Positions 27,456 through 36,417 of a DNA stretch of 64,000 nucleotides are shown piece after piece. Source of the stretch: Hungatella sp. UBA3048 (GTDB lineage Bacteria > Bacillota > Clostridia > Lachnospirales > Lachnospiraceae). The stretch lies in NCBI GenBank assembly GCA_002367105.1, contig DFCS01000039.1, positions 75,646-139,645 on the forward strand, in the 5' to 3' direction. Position 1 is the stretch's first letter, and each line of letters opens with the position of its first letter. A program made the translations under genes and the position numbers. The notes below the pieces were generated by a model. The model was given only the letters and a program-made list of their open reading frames with translations. It did no database searches and had not been told where the DNA came from.

Positions 27456-27505
27456 TGCCCCGCTTTATCGGGCATCAAATGGATATGCAAGCATATCCGT
27501 TTGAT
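27456..27505 (+). promoter_or_regulatory. two hairpins in the fliP-fliQ gap, including a 32-base palindrome
   Basis: TGCCC pairs with GGGCA (27456-27474). Then ATCAAATGGATATGC (27474-27488) pairs with GCATATCCGTTTGAT (27491-27505) with one G-U and a two-base centre. The hairpin ends five bases before AGGAGG of fliQ. No T run, so it is probably a processing or translation-control structure. Confidence 0.6.
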
Positions 27506-27522
27506 TCATCAGGAGGTAAAAT

Positions 27523-27783
27523 ATGACGGATGTAGCAGTGAACAGCCTAATGTATGAGTTATTCGGATTGGTGGTTAAAATGGCAGGTCCCGTGCTGATC
27601 GTCAGCATGGTCATCGGTATCATTATTTCCATAATACAGGCAGCAACCCAGATCCATGAACAAACCATTACCTTTGTTCCGAAGCTGATTGTTATTGGCC
27701 TTATGCTATTGATGATGGGTGATCATATGATGACTACACTCAGTGATTTTACTATCAATATTTTTAATACCATGCTTAAATGA
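27523..27783 (+). CDS. fliQ: flagellar export gate protein FliQ
   Basis: 86 aa with two membrane helices (AGPVLIVSMVIGIIISIIQA, then LIVIGLMLLMMGDHMM) and the conserved TQIHEQTITFVPK loop. A small subunit of the FliPQR pore. AGGAGG precedes the ATG. Confidence 0.95.
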   Translation: MTDVAVNSLMYELFGLVVKMAGPVLIVSMVIGIIISIIQAATQIHEQTITFVPKLIVIGLMLLMMGDHMMTTLSDFTINIFNTMLK

Positions 27784-27795
27784 GAGGGGCAGGAT

Positions 27796-27887
27796 GCACC
27801 TTCTTGGTGTTCCATAATGTCCAAAAGACATGGTCAAAGGAGAGGAAACACCCTACGGGTATCCCTTTATGTCCAAAAAGCTTGGAC
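27796..27887 (+). repeat. tandem pair of double-hairpin elements in the fliQ-fliR gap
   Basis: Two related copies (27796-27834 and 27849-27887). Each has a short C/G hairpin (CACC..GGTG; ACCC..GGGT), then ATGTCCAAAAGACATGG or its variant ATGTCCAAAAAGCTTGG, then an AAAGGA-type sequence. Similar elements are in the motA-motB and fliJ-fliK gaps. No coding role is apparent. Confidence 0.6.
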
Positions 27888-27911
27888 AGTAATGATGAAA
27901 GGAAGATTTAG

Positions 27912-28673
27912 ATGCCGGAAATAGAACAGATGATGCTGTTTTCCCTTATTTTTATGAGAATGTCAGGTTTTATTCTTTTGAACCCTATTTGGGGCAGAAG
28001 GAATATTCCGGCACAGGTCAAGGGCGGCATGATCATGGTATTTACGCTGCTTATTTATTCTTTTTCCTCGGCCCAAGTGCCCGAACCTGTGAATTCCATT
28101 GAATTTGCGGTGCTTCTTTTAAAAGAATTAGCTGTAGGGTTTGCCATTGGCTTTGTCATGGAATTATTTCTTATGGTCATTACCTTTGCTGGGACAATTA
28201 TGGATTTTCAGATGGGATTGTCCATGGCAATGATCTATGACCCTCAGACCAACGCTCAGATTGCTCTTACGGGAACGCTTTATCAGGCTTATTTTATTCT
28301 GTTGTTCTTTGCGGTGGATGGCCATCTGGCACTGTTTCGGCTGCTTATAAAGTCAGCAGAAATAGTTCCTTACGGACAGGCCGTGTTGGGAAGCCGTGCG
28401 GCGTGGGCAATTCTGGAAATTTTCATTCAGTGTATTACTATGGCTGTAAAGTTTGCATTTCCTTTAATTGCCATTGAATTTTTAACGGAGATTGCTGTCG
28501 GGGTTTTAATGAAAATAATTCCTCAGATTAATGTGTTTGTTGTGAACATACAGGCTAAGATCGCAATTGGTTTCATTATGCTGATTTTTCTGTTTTCTCC
28601 TATGACGGATTATGTAAGCGGCGTGATAGGCCAGATGCTTTTAACAGTTCAGGATATAATCAGACTTTTATAA
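27912..28673 (+). CDS. fliR: flagellar export gate protein FliR
   Basis: 253 aa, strongly hydrophobic with about six membrane segments. Conserved features include RMSGFILLNPIWGRRNIPAQ, then KELAVGFAIGFVMELF and DFQMGLSMAMIYDP. FliR completes the export pore and contacts FlhB. AAAGGAAG lies upstream. Confidence 0.94.
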   Translation: MPEIEQMMLFSLIFMRMSGFILLNPIWGRRNIPAQVKGGMIMVFTLLIYSFSSAQVPEPVNSIEFAVLLLKELAVGFAIGFVMELFLMVITFAGTIMDFQMGLSMAMIYDPQTNAQIALTGTLYQAYFILLFFAVDGHLALFRLLIKSAEIVPYGQAVLGSRAAWAILEIFIQCITMAVKFAFPLIAIEFLTEIAVGVLMKIIPQINVFVVNIQAKIAIGFIMLIFLFSPMTDYVSGVIGQMLLTVQDIIRLL

Positions 28674-28697
28674 ATGCAAAGGATGTGATGAACGGCA

Positions 28698-29759
28698 ATG
28701 CAAGATCCTTCAAAAACCGAAAAGGCCTCATCGAAAAAGCGGCGGGATGAACGAAAAAAGGGTCATGTTGCCATCAGTAAGGATGTAGTTATGATAGCTT
28801 CCTTACTTGGAACCTTCGTACTGCTTAAAATTTTATTTCCTTTTATGTATCGGACCATACGGGATTATATGATCAAATATTTAAGCCTGGCTCCCGGGGT
28901 GGAGAATCTGTCTGATTATTCCGCCGGTATTTTTGCAGATACAGCATGGGCGGTTTTAAAAGCGGCTCTCCCCATTCTATTGGCAGGTATTGTACTGGCT
29001 GTACTGGGAACTGGGGTACAAACAAGATTTTTGTTTACAAAAAGTAATTTAGCCCCAAAGTTTAGCCGTTTAAATCCTATACAGGGGATACAAAATATTA
29101 TTTCTTTAAAAAGCCTGATAGAACTTTTGAAAAATTTGCTGAAGATTACCATACTTGGAATCATCCTGTATCAAATCATAAAAGGTGATTTAACACCTAT
29201 AGCAAGAACCATTGATATGGACTTAAAAGATTCTTCTGTGTATGTGCTGAGTGCCATTATGGATATGGTCTTCAGGGTTTCTCTTATCTTCCTGGCCGTT
29301 GCTGGTTTTGACTTCTTTTATCAGCGTTGGGATTATGAACGCCAGATCAGAATGTCAAAGCAGGAACTAAAAGAGGAATTCAAGCAGACAGAAGGAAATC
29401 CTGAAATTAAGGGACGTATCCGGAGTCTCCAACGAGAGAGGGCCCGTTCCAGGATGATGCAGTCGGTCCCTGAAGCGGACGTGATCATACGTAACCCCAC
29501 CCATTTTGCGGTGGCTCTGCGCTATGACATAGAGAAGGATAATGCCCCCGTTCTGCTGGCTAAGGGCCAGGATGAACTGGCTTTGAGGATTGTAGCGATA
29601 GGCGAGGAACATGGGGTATATGTGATTGAAAATAAACCTTTGGCAAGAGGCATTTTTGCCGCCACCCAGGTAGGGAACGAGATTCCTTCGGAATACTATG
29701 GTATGGTTGCTGAAATCCTGGTGTATGTATACCGCATGAATAACAAGATCATAGAATAA
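28698..29759 (+). CDS. flhB: flagellar export switch protein FlhB
   Basis: 353 aa. A basic start (KTEKASSKKRRDERKKG), four membrane segments and the cytoplasmic autocleavage site NPTH at residues 266-269 are all visible. The C-terminal domain (FAVALRYD onward) switches export from hook to filament proteins in response to FliK. A free-standing copy of this domain (FlhX) is encoded at 56426. Confidence 0.96.
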   Translation: MQDPSKTEKASSKKRRDERKKGHVAISKDVVMIASLLGTFVLLKILFPFMYRTIRDYMIKYLSLAPGVENLSDYSAGIFADTAWAVLKAALPILLAGIVLAVLGTGVQTRFLFTKSNLAPKFSRLNPIQGIQNIISLKSLIELLKNLLKITILGIILYQIIKGDLTPIARTIDMDLKDSSVYVLSAIMDMVFRVSLIFLAVAGFDFFYQRWDYERQIRMSKQELKEEFKQTEGNPEIKGRIRSLQRERARSRMMQSVPEADVIIRNPTHFAVALRYDIEKDNAPVLLAKGQDELALRIVAIGEEHGVYVIENKPLARGIFAATQVGNEIPSEYYGMVAEILVYVYRMNNKIIE

Positions 29760-29799
29760 AGAAAAACAGCAGAGAAACTGAAAGAAATGGTGTAAAAGA

Positions 29800-31872
29800 A
29801 TGAAGAAATTACTGAAAAATTCTGTAGTAGTATTTGTCATTTTGATCGTACTTCTATTGATTATTCCATTGCCTCCGTTTTTTGTGGACGTAATGATTAT
29901 TATAAATATTTCCCTTTCCATGATTATCTTGCTGATAACCATGAACATAAAAGAACCTTTGGAATTTTCAATCTTTCCGGCCCTGCTTTTGGTGACTACC
30001 CTGCTTCGTCTGGGATTGAATGTGTCTTCCACGAGAAATATTTTGTCTAATCAGGGATCTTCAGGACAGGTGATCAAAGCCTTCGGTGATTTCGTCTTAC
30101 AGGGAAATGTTGTTGTTGGTTTTATCATATTCCTTATTATCGTTCTGGTAAACTTCCTGGTTATTACAAAGGGAACGGAACGTGTATCAGAAGTTGCGGC
30201 CAGGTTTACCTTAGACGCCATGCCCGGTAAACAGATGGCCATTGACGCGGATTTAAGCTCCGGTCTGATCAATGAGCAGGAAGCAAAGTTAAGAAGGTAT
30301 AAGGTACAGAAGGAAGCAGATTTCTACGGAGCCATGGATGGTGCCACGAAGTTTGTAAAGGGAGATGCCATCATGTCCCTGATCACCACTGCCATTAACT
30401 TTATTGGCGGTGCCATTATCGGCATGGTGCAATCGAATCTGGAGTTTGGACAGGTGATGTCCATTTATTCTATCGCCACGGTGGGTGATGGACTTGTTTC
30501 CCAGGTTCCGGCTCTTCTGATCGCTACGGCCACCGGTATGGTGGTAACCAGAGCCGTATCGGAAGGCACATTAAATGACGACGTATCCGGTCAGTTTATG
30601 GCCCAGCCCAGGGCGATTATGCTTACTGGTTTTGTCATGATCGTATTAATGCTGGTACCTGGAATGCCTAAGATTCAGTTGGCGGTTATGGCAGCCGTGC
30701 TCATTATAGCCGGTTATCAGTTAGGACATAAGGTTCGCCAGTCAGCCTCCGGCCTTCCGGAAACAGCGTTAGCCATGGCAGGACCCGAAGAAGCGGCACA
30801 GGGGGCTTCCGACGAAGAGTCCTACTACCGGGATGTGAACAATGTTTACGCTCTTATTAACGTAGAACCTATTGAGATGGAATTTGGCTATAGTCTGATT
30901 CCGCTGATCGACGAGAGCAGCGGTGGGAAGATGATCAACCGGATTGTTATTTTCAGAAGACAGTATGCTCAGGATATGGGACTTGTCATTCCTTCTGTCA
31001 GGCTTAGAGACAGTTCCAGTTTAAATACCAATCAGTATGTCATAAAGATCAGGGGGGAAGAGGTATCCAGGGGAGAAATTCTGGTAGATTATTATCTGGC
31101 ACTTGAACCCCCCTCTATTTCAGGGGAAGTAGACGGAATTGAAACGGTGGAGCCAGCTTATGGCATTCCCAGTAAATGGATCAGGCCTGAAAATAAAGAA
31201 ATGGCGGAAATTTACGGCTATACCGTTATTGATCCACTTTCTGTTATGCTGACCCATTTATCAGAGACCATCAGGCAGCACGCTTATGAGCTGTTAGGAC
31301 GGCAGGAAGTTATGCAGTTGCTGGAAAATGTGAAGAAACACTCTCCGGAGCTGGTGGACGAACTATTCCCGAACCAGTTTACATATGGAAGCATTCAGAA
31401 AATTCTCATTAACCTGTTAAAGGAAGGGGTTCCGGTCAAAGACATGGAAACGATTCTGGCAACGATAGCAGATTCTCTTCCGACTACCAGGGATATGGAT
31501 GTAATTACAGAGAACATCAGAATCGCATTAAAGAGGACCATAACCAGAATGTTCTGCGAGGGAGGACAGATGAAGGTACTTACCCTGGATGCAGAGCTGG
31601 AGAAAAATATTATAGGCAGTATGGCAAAAGGTGAGCAGGGCATCTATCTGGCCCTCAGCCCGGATGTGATGCAGTCTGTGATTGGACAAGTGGGAGAACA
31701 GATGAAGAAATTCGCGGATTTAGAGCAGAAGCCGGTGATTCTTACAAGCCAGGTTGTAAGGCTCTATTTCTACCGGTTGATCGAGCAGTTTTATCCCAAT
31801 GCATATGTCCTATCCTTTAATGAGATTGCAAACAATATTCAGATTCAGGCAATCGGGAATATTACCCTTTGA
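29800..31872 (+). CDS. flhA: flagellar export gate protein FlhA
   Basis: 690 aa. The N-terminal half has about eight membrane segments with the FHIPEP-region motif LLRLGLNVSSTRNILS and MPGKQMAIDADLSSGLI. The cytoplasmic half binds chaperone-substrate pairs. Its ribosome site is weak. flhF and flhG, which usually follow flhA in Bacillus and many clostridia, are missing; the stop overlaps the region before sigD. Confidence 0.96.
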   Translation: MKKLLKNSVVVFVILIVLLLIIPLPPFFVDVMIIINISLSMIILLITMNIKEPLEFSIFPALLLVTTLLRLGLNVSSTRNILSNQGSSGQVIKAFGDFVLQGNVVVGFIIFLIIVLVNFLVITKGTERVSEVAARFTLDAMPGKQMAIDADLSSGLINEQEAKLRRYKVQKEADFYGAMDGATKFVKGDAIMSLITTAINFIGGAIIGMVQSNLEFGQVMSIYSIATVGDGLVSQVPALLIATATGMVVTRAVSEGTLNDDVSGQFMAQPRAIMLTGFVMIVLMLVPGMPKIQLAVMAAVLIIAGYQLGHKVRQSASGLPETALAMAGPEEAAQGASDEESYYRDVNNVYALINVEPIEMEFGYSLIPLIDESSGGKMINRIVIFRRQYAQDMGLVIPSVRLRDSSSLNTNQYVIKIRGEEVSRGEILVDYYLALEPPSISGEVDGIETVEPAYGIPSKWIRPENKEMAEIYGYTVIDPLSVMLTHLSETIRQHAYELLGRQEVMQLLENVKKHSPELVDELFPNQFTYGSIQKILINLLKEGVPVKDMETILATIADSLPTTRDMDVITENIRIALKRTITRMFCEGGQMKVLTLDAELEKNIIGSMAKGEQGIYLALSPDVMQSVIGQVGEQMKKFADLEQKPVILTSQVVRLYFYRLIEQFYPNAYVLSFNEIANNIQIQAIGNITL

Positions 31873-31907
31873 CCGGATTTTGTTACAGAAAGGCAGTGTT
31901 AGTCGGA

Positions 31908-32681
31908 ATGGAACAGGATTTAAGCCAATATACCAATGAAGATTTATTAATTAAATACAAGCGAACAAAAGACATCAGGGTCAAGCATGAACTTGTGATG
32001 CGGTATATAAATATGGTCAGGAACATATCACTCCAGATGCGGGACGTTTATTTAAGCTTTGCACAGGTGGAGGATATTGTCAATGAAGGCGTATTAACGA
32101 TTATGAACGGAATCGAAAAGTTTGATCCGGAATTAAATGTAAAGTTTGAAACTTATATTTCCAAGCGGATTCGTGGTATGGTTATTGATATGGCGAGAAA
32201 GCAGGACTGGATTCCCAGAAGCGTAAGAAAAAATGCTAAGGTCATGGACAATGCGGTCGTAGAATTGTGTAACCGTCTGGGGCGTTTTCCTACTTCAAAG
32301 GAAACAGCAGATTACATGGACATCACCATGGAAAAATACCAGGAAACTCTAGGTAAGACGAATGTTTACAGCATCATTTCCCTGGACATGGTCCTGGAGG
32401 CGGGAAGTGAAGAGAAAAAGTCAATGCAGCTTCCGTCAATGAACGAACATGACCAGCCTGAGAATCATTATCTCCAGAAGGAATTTAAGGAAATTTTGGT
32501 TTCTGCCATAAATGATTTAAAAGAAAATGAACAAAAGGTTATTTCATTGTACTATATGGACGAATTAAATATGAGGGAGATTGCACAGATCATGAAGGTC
32601 AGTGAGCCAAGAATCTCCCAGATTCATTCCAATGCGCTTCAAAAGCTCAGATTGAATCTGACTAATTTCATAAATGAGTAG
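31908..32681 (+). CDS. sigD: flagellar sigma factor SigD (FliA, sigma-28)
   Basis: 257 aa from the ATG at 31908. In-frame TTG (31869) and GTG (31896) alternatives exist and all three have weak ribosome sites. Region 2 (VEDIVNEGVLTIMNGIEKFDPE, given here as EDIVNEGVLTIMNGIEKFD) and region 4 (DELNMREIAQIMKVSEPRIS) match the FliA/WhiG group. SigD transcribes late flagellar and chemotaxis genes and is held by FlgM (gene at 49636). It lies at the end of the export-gate genes, so its level should track operon transcription. Confidence 0.93.
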   Translation: MEQDLSQYTNEDLLIKYKRTKDIRVKHELVMRYINMVRNISLQMRDVYLSFAQVEDIVNEGVLTIMNGIEKFDPELNVKFETYISKRIRGMVIDMARKQDWIPRSVRKNAKVMDNAVVELCNRLGRFPTSKETADYMDITMEKYQETLGKTNVYSIISLDMVLEAGSEEKKSMQLPSMNEHDQPENHYLQKEFKEILVSAINDLKENEQKVISLYYMDELNMREIAQIMKVSEPRISQIHSNALQKLRLNLTNFINE

Positions 32682-32699
32682 TAGGAAGGGAGAAAAGAA

Positions 32700-33503
32700 A
32701 TGTTTCAAGGATTCTACAATCTGGCATCAGGAATGCTGTATCAGACCAGGAACTTAAATGTAATCGGAAATAATATGGTCAATAGTGCAACACCGGGGTT
32801 TAAGCCTGACCGCATGGTCAGCACCACGTTTCGGGATGAAATGCTTTACCGGAGCGGAAATCGTGACAAAAGCAATCCTGTTCAGATTGGGTCCGTATCA
32901 ATGATACGTGCTTCCAGAAGCACAGTGACCAGCCATAATCAGGGGGCGGTGGAGGAAACCGGAGGAAACCTGGATTTTGCTTTGACAAAACCAGGATTCT
33001 TTGCCATTCAGGATTCCGCAGGTAATCAGGTTTATACCAGAAACGGATCTTTTACGATTGATGAAGAAGGATACCTTACCTCACCTTCCCGGGGCAGGGT
33101 GCTTGGGGAAGATGGAACTCCCATTGAGCTTACTACAGACCATATTACAGTGGATTCGTTAGGTAATATTTACGAAATGCCCATAAAAGGACTGAAAAAC
33201 GGAGAGGACGACGGGAATACAGAGGAACAGGAACCGGTCCTCTTAGGAAAAATCCGCGTTGTGGACTTTGATGATTACTCCCAGCTTGTAAAGGGAGATA
33301 ACGGCGTCTTTACCACGGCAGCTGCCGGGAATGGGGTGGATGGAGGAATCCAGTGGAAATCACTGGAACGGTCCAATATTGACCCTATTGATGAGATGAC
33401 TCAGATGATCACCAGTCAAAGGGCAACTCAAAGTGCTGCCCAGGTACTTCGGATATATGACCAGCTCATGGGCAAGGTATCCACTGAGATAGGCAGAGTA
33501 TAA
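32700..33503 (+). CDS. flgF: flagellar distal rod/hook-basal body protein, FlgF/FlhO type
   Basis: 267 aa. The rod-family N-terminus (NLNVIGNNMVNSATPGFKPD) and C-terminus (PIDEMTQMITSQRATQSAAQ) flank a central domain with KPGFFAIQD and VYTRNGSFTIDEEGYL. The pair of genes here corresponds to FlhO/FlhP of Bacillus or FlgF/FlgG elsewhere. Which is proximal and which distal is inferred from gene order only. Confidence 0.85.
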   Translation: MFQGFYNLASGMLYQTRNLNVIGNNMVNSATPGFKPDRMVSTTFRDEMLYRSGNRDKSNPVQIGSVSMIRASRSTVTSHNQGAVEETGGNLDFALTKPGFFAIQDSAGNQVYTRNGSFTIDEEGYLTSPSRGRVLGEDGTPIELTTDHITVDSLGNIYEMPIKGLKNGEDDGNTEEQEPVLLGKIRVVDFDDYSQLVKGDNGVFTTAAAGNGVDGGIQWKSLERSNIDPIDEMTQMITSQRATQSAAQVLRIYDQLMGKVSTEIGRV

Positions 33504-33516
33504 GGGGGAATAGCAG

Positions 33517-34290
33517 ATGAACCAGTCTTTTTATGTTGGAGCTTTGGGAGCTTTAAATCAGCAGACAAAGCTTAATGTGGTATCTAATAATATTGCTAAT
33601 GTAAATACAACAGGCTTTAAACCTCAATACAGTGTGTTTTCAGATCTGATTTATGCCCAGACGAGGAGTGCTCAGGGCGGCAGTGCGGCGCAGACGGGCA
33701 GCGGTACCAGAGTAGACTTATTAAAGTCCGATATGACCGAAATGCCTTATAAAGAAACGGGACTTGAAAACGACCACGCCATAGAGGGAGAAGGCTTTTT
33801 CATGTTAAAGGACCCGGTTACAGGGGCCATTACCTATTCCAGGGACGGACACTTTCAGCTTTCCATGATGGGAGACAATTATTATCTGGTGAATTCTTCA
33901 GGAAAGAGAGTCTTAAACATGGACCAGCAGGAAATTACCTATCCTGTTAAGCCGGCTGTTTATCCCGGATCAGAAGAGGAAATTGAGGAAGAGGAAGAAG
34001 AACTGGAAGAAGATGAACATGATCCAAAAGCCATAGGTGTGTATACCTTTGCAAGAAGAGATGGAATTTCCGACATAGGAAATAATGAATACACGGTAAC
34101 GGAAAAAAATGGAGCTCCCATTCTGCTTGAAAATGCAAAAGTGATCAAAGGCGCCGAGGAGGTGTCCGGTACAGACTTTGCCCAGGAAATGACCAGGATG
34201 ATGGAGGCACAGAGAGCTTATTCTTATTCTCTAAAAATGGTACAGACTTCCGATGAAATTGAAACTACCATAAATTCACTTCGGCAATAG
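33517..34290 (+). CDS. flgG: flagellar distal rod protein, FlgG/FlhP type, with acidic insert
   Basis: 257 aa. NVVSNNIANVNTTGFKPQYS and the C-terminal AQEMTRMMEAQRAYSYS are typical of FlgG-family rod proteins. The central GEGFFMLKD and YSRDGHFQLS are also conserved. An unusual acidic run of about 17 residues (EEEIEEEEEELEEDEHD) sits at ~150-167, probably in a surface loop. The gene follows the FlgF-type gene by 13 bases. Confidence 0.85.
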   Translation: MNQSFYVGALGALNQQTKLNVVSNNIANVNTTGFKPQYSVFSDLIYAQTRSAQGGSAAQTGSGTRVDLLKSDMTEMPYKETGLENDHAIEGEGFFMLKDPVTGAITYSRDGHFQLSMMGDNYYLVNSSGKRVLNMDQQEITYPVKPAVYPGSEEEIEEEEEELEEDEHDPKAIGVYTFARRDGISDIGNNEYTVTEKNGAPILLENAKVIKGAEEVSGTDFAQEMTRMMEAQRAYSYSLKMVQTSDEIETTINSLRQ

Positions 34291-34319
34291 AATCGCATAT
34301 CAGGAAGGAGGGTGATATC

Positions 34320-34946
34320 ATGAAGATAACACGTTACGATGAAATGAGTGGATTAGGACTGGACTTAATCCGGGAGATAGGAAGCATAGGTACCGGAAAT
34401 TCAGCCACAGCGCTTTCCTCCATGTTAGGAAAGACCGTGCGCATGACTCTTCCGGATGTACAGATTCTCGATTATAACGATGCCATTAAATTCTTGGGAG
34501 ACCCGGAAGAAATTGTGGCGGCTATATTGGTTAAGATGTCTGGGGAGATCAACGGACTAATGCTGTTTGTCCTGAAGCTGGATTTTATCAATCAGGTCTT
34601 ATCCAGTCTTATTCAGGAGGAAATTGAAGACTATTACCAGTTAAATGTTTTGGAAACCTCTGCACTTGAAGAGGTGGGAAATATTATCATATCTTCTTAC
34701 GTCAATGCCATCTCCTCCCTCAGTGACGTCTCCATTAGTTTGTCTGTTCCTGATACAGCGATCAATATGCTGGGCGGGATATTAAGTGTGCCCATGGTGG
34801 AGTTTGGCTATCAGACGGATAAAATGATGATGATCAGCGGTCAGTTTATCATAGGGGGCAAGGTGCTCCATAGTGATCTTCTAATGATGCCGGAGATTCA
34901 GTCATTGAACTTTTTAATGGAAAAGCTGGGGATAATCAATGGATAA
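34320..34946 (+). CDS. cheC: CheY-P phosphatase CheC
   Basis: 208 aa with two phosphatase motifs, EIGSIGTGNSATALS and EEVGNIIISSYVNA, each carrying the Glu and Asn needed for activity. CheC removes phosphate from CheY and partners with CheD in adaptation. AAGGAGGGTG precedes the ATG. The stop overlaps cheD by 8 bases, so the pair is translationally coupled. Confidence 0.92.
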   Translation: MKITRYDEMSGLGLDLIREIGSIGTGNSATALSSMLGKTVRMTLPDVQILDYNDAIKFLGDPEEIVAAILVKMSGEINGLMLFVLKLDFINQVLSSLIQEEIEDYYQLNVLETSALEEVGNIIISSYVNAISSLSDVSISLSVPDTAINMLGGILSVPMVEFGYQTDKMMMISGQFIIGGKVLHSDLLMMPEIQSLNFLMEKLGIING

Positions 34947-35421
34947 AAATCTGACGGTTGGAATCGCAGACATGAAGTTTGCCAGGCAGGAGGGAATTTT
35001 AATCACTTATGCCCTTGGCTCCTGCATTGGGATTAGTTTGTATGACCCAATGATTAAGCTGGGAGCCTTGGTACATATTATGCTTCCGGAGGTATTCGGT
35101 TCAGGTGATGGGAATATATATAAGTACGCAGATACCGGACTGGCTGAAACGCTGCGCAAGATAGAGATCATGGGAGCGAGAAAGCCCAGATTGATTGCTA
35201 AGATTGCCGGAGGCGCCAAGATGTTTGAATTAAAGGGAAACAGTACTCTTGGTAATATCGGCGCCCGCAATATTATCAGCGTGAAACAGATTCTTCGCTC
35301 AGAGGGAATCCGCCTTGCGGCTGAGGATGTGGGAGAAAACTACGCACGGACCATGACCTTTGATGTCAGTACAGGAGGGGTCAGAATAAGGACTTACGGT
35401 AGAGCGGAAATTGATTTGTAA
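34939..35421 (+). CDS. cheD: chemoreceptor glutamine deamidase CheD
   Basis: 160 aa. The catalytic Cys and His lie in YALGSCIGISLYD and GALVHIMLP, and AGGAKMF and NIGARNI are conserved. CheD deamidates receptor glutamines and stimulates CheC. Overlaps cheC, as in other Firmicutes. Confidence 0.92.
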   Translation: MDKNLTVGIADMKFARQEGILITYALGSCIGISLYDPMIKLGALVHIMLPEVFGSGDGNIYKYADTGLAETLRKIEIMGARKPRLIAKIAGGAKMFELKGNSTLGNIGARNIISVKQILRSEGIRLAAEDVGENYARTMTFDVSTGGVRIRTYGRAEIDL

Positions 35422-35424
35422 ACA

Positions 35425-35452
35425 TTATGAACCGGAGGAATTATGCCGATAT
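35425..35452 (+). promoter_or_regulatory. candidate SigD promoter before cheV
   Basis: TTAT (35425-35428), 16 bases, GCCGATAT (35445-35452, an exact SigD -10). It lies 52 bases before cheV in the 83-base gap after cheD. Exact 8-mers also occur by chance in coding DNA in this window, so this remains tentative. Confidence 0.35.
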
Positions 35453-35504
35453 TTTATTAGGCAGATGTTTTTGCCGGATTATATTGAGATAAAGGAGAAG
35501 AAGT

Positions 35505-36413
35505 ATGGCAGAAACAGAGATTTTGTTAGAGTCAGGTACCAATGAGATCGAAATAATGGAATTTACCATTTATGGTGAATTATATGGCATCAACGTAGCA
35601 AAAGTACGTGAAATCATGATGTCAGATAAAGTAAAGCCCATTCCTCATGCTCACCCTTCTGTGGAGGGAATATTCAAGCCCAGAGATATCCTTCTCACTG
35701 TAATTGACCTTCCACACTATCTGACAGGAAGCAAAACAGAGCAGCAGCCGAAAGACTTGTTCATTATTACTAACTTTAATAAGCTGCATATAGCGTTCCG
35801 CGTTCACAGCGTGGTAGGAATCAGCCGCATTTCATGGAAGGATATACAGAAGCCGGACAATACCATCAGCCGGGGGGAGGAAGGAGTGGCAACAGGCATT
35901 GCCCAGTGCGGAGAGGATTTGGTGACAATCCTGGATTTCGAAAAAATCGTAGCAGAAATTGCCCCGGAAACAGGGATTCAATTAAATGAGATTAACAAAT
36001 TTGAAGACAGGGAAAAAAATGGAAGCCCCATTCTGATTGCAGAAGATTCCATATTGTTAACCAGGATGATAGAAGCCTCGCTTAGGAAGGCAGGCTACCA
36101 TAACCTGACTTTTAAGAACAACGGACAGGAAGCATGGGACTACTTAAATCAGATCCGGAATGATTCGGACTTCGATAATAAAATAAGCCTGATTATTACA
36201 GATATTGAAATGCCTGAAATGGATGGCCACCACCTGACAAAGCTGGTGAAGGCTGATAAAGCGTTACAGCACATTCCGATTGTTATTTTTTCTTCAATGA
36301 TCAATCAGGAATTAATGATCAAAGGAAAGCAGCTGGGCGCAGATGAGCAGTTGTCCAAACCGGAAATCGGACATCTGGTGGAAGTGATTGACCATTTGCT
36401 TCAAAGGAGGTAA
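35505..36413 (+). CDS. cheV: chemotaxis coupling protein CheV (CheW + receiver)
   Basis: 302 aa. Residues ~15-165 form a CheW-like coupling domain (IMEFTIYGELYGINVAKVRE). The C-terminal receiver domain has ILIAEDSILLTRM, the phosphorylation site in ITDIEMPEMDG and the conserved Lys in QLSKPE. CheV couples receptors to CheA and tunes adaptation when phosphorylated. Strong AAAGGAG upstream. Confidence 0.93.
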   Translation: MAETEILLESGTNEIEIMEFTIYGELYGINVAKVREIMMSDKVKPIPHAHPSVEGIFKPRDILLTVIDLPHYLTGSKTEQQPKDLFIITNFNKLHIAFRVHSVVGISRISWKDIQKPDNTISRGEEGVATGIAQCGEDLVTILDFEKIVAEIAPETGIQLNEINKFEDREKNGSPILIAEDSILLTRMIEASLRKAGYHNLTFKNNGQEAWDYLNQIRNDSDFDNKISLIITDIEMPEMDGHHLTKLVKADKALQHIPIVIFSSMINQELMIKGKQLGADEQLSKPEIGHLVEVIDHLLQRR

Positions 36414-36417
36414 AACA

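Noticed and set aside
35443..35460. Mini ORF of five codons (ATG CCG ATA TTT TAT TAG) with a strong AGGAGG site after cheD
   Set aside because: Too short to call as a gene. The same bases form a candidate SigD -10; it may be a leftover start of a lost gene.
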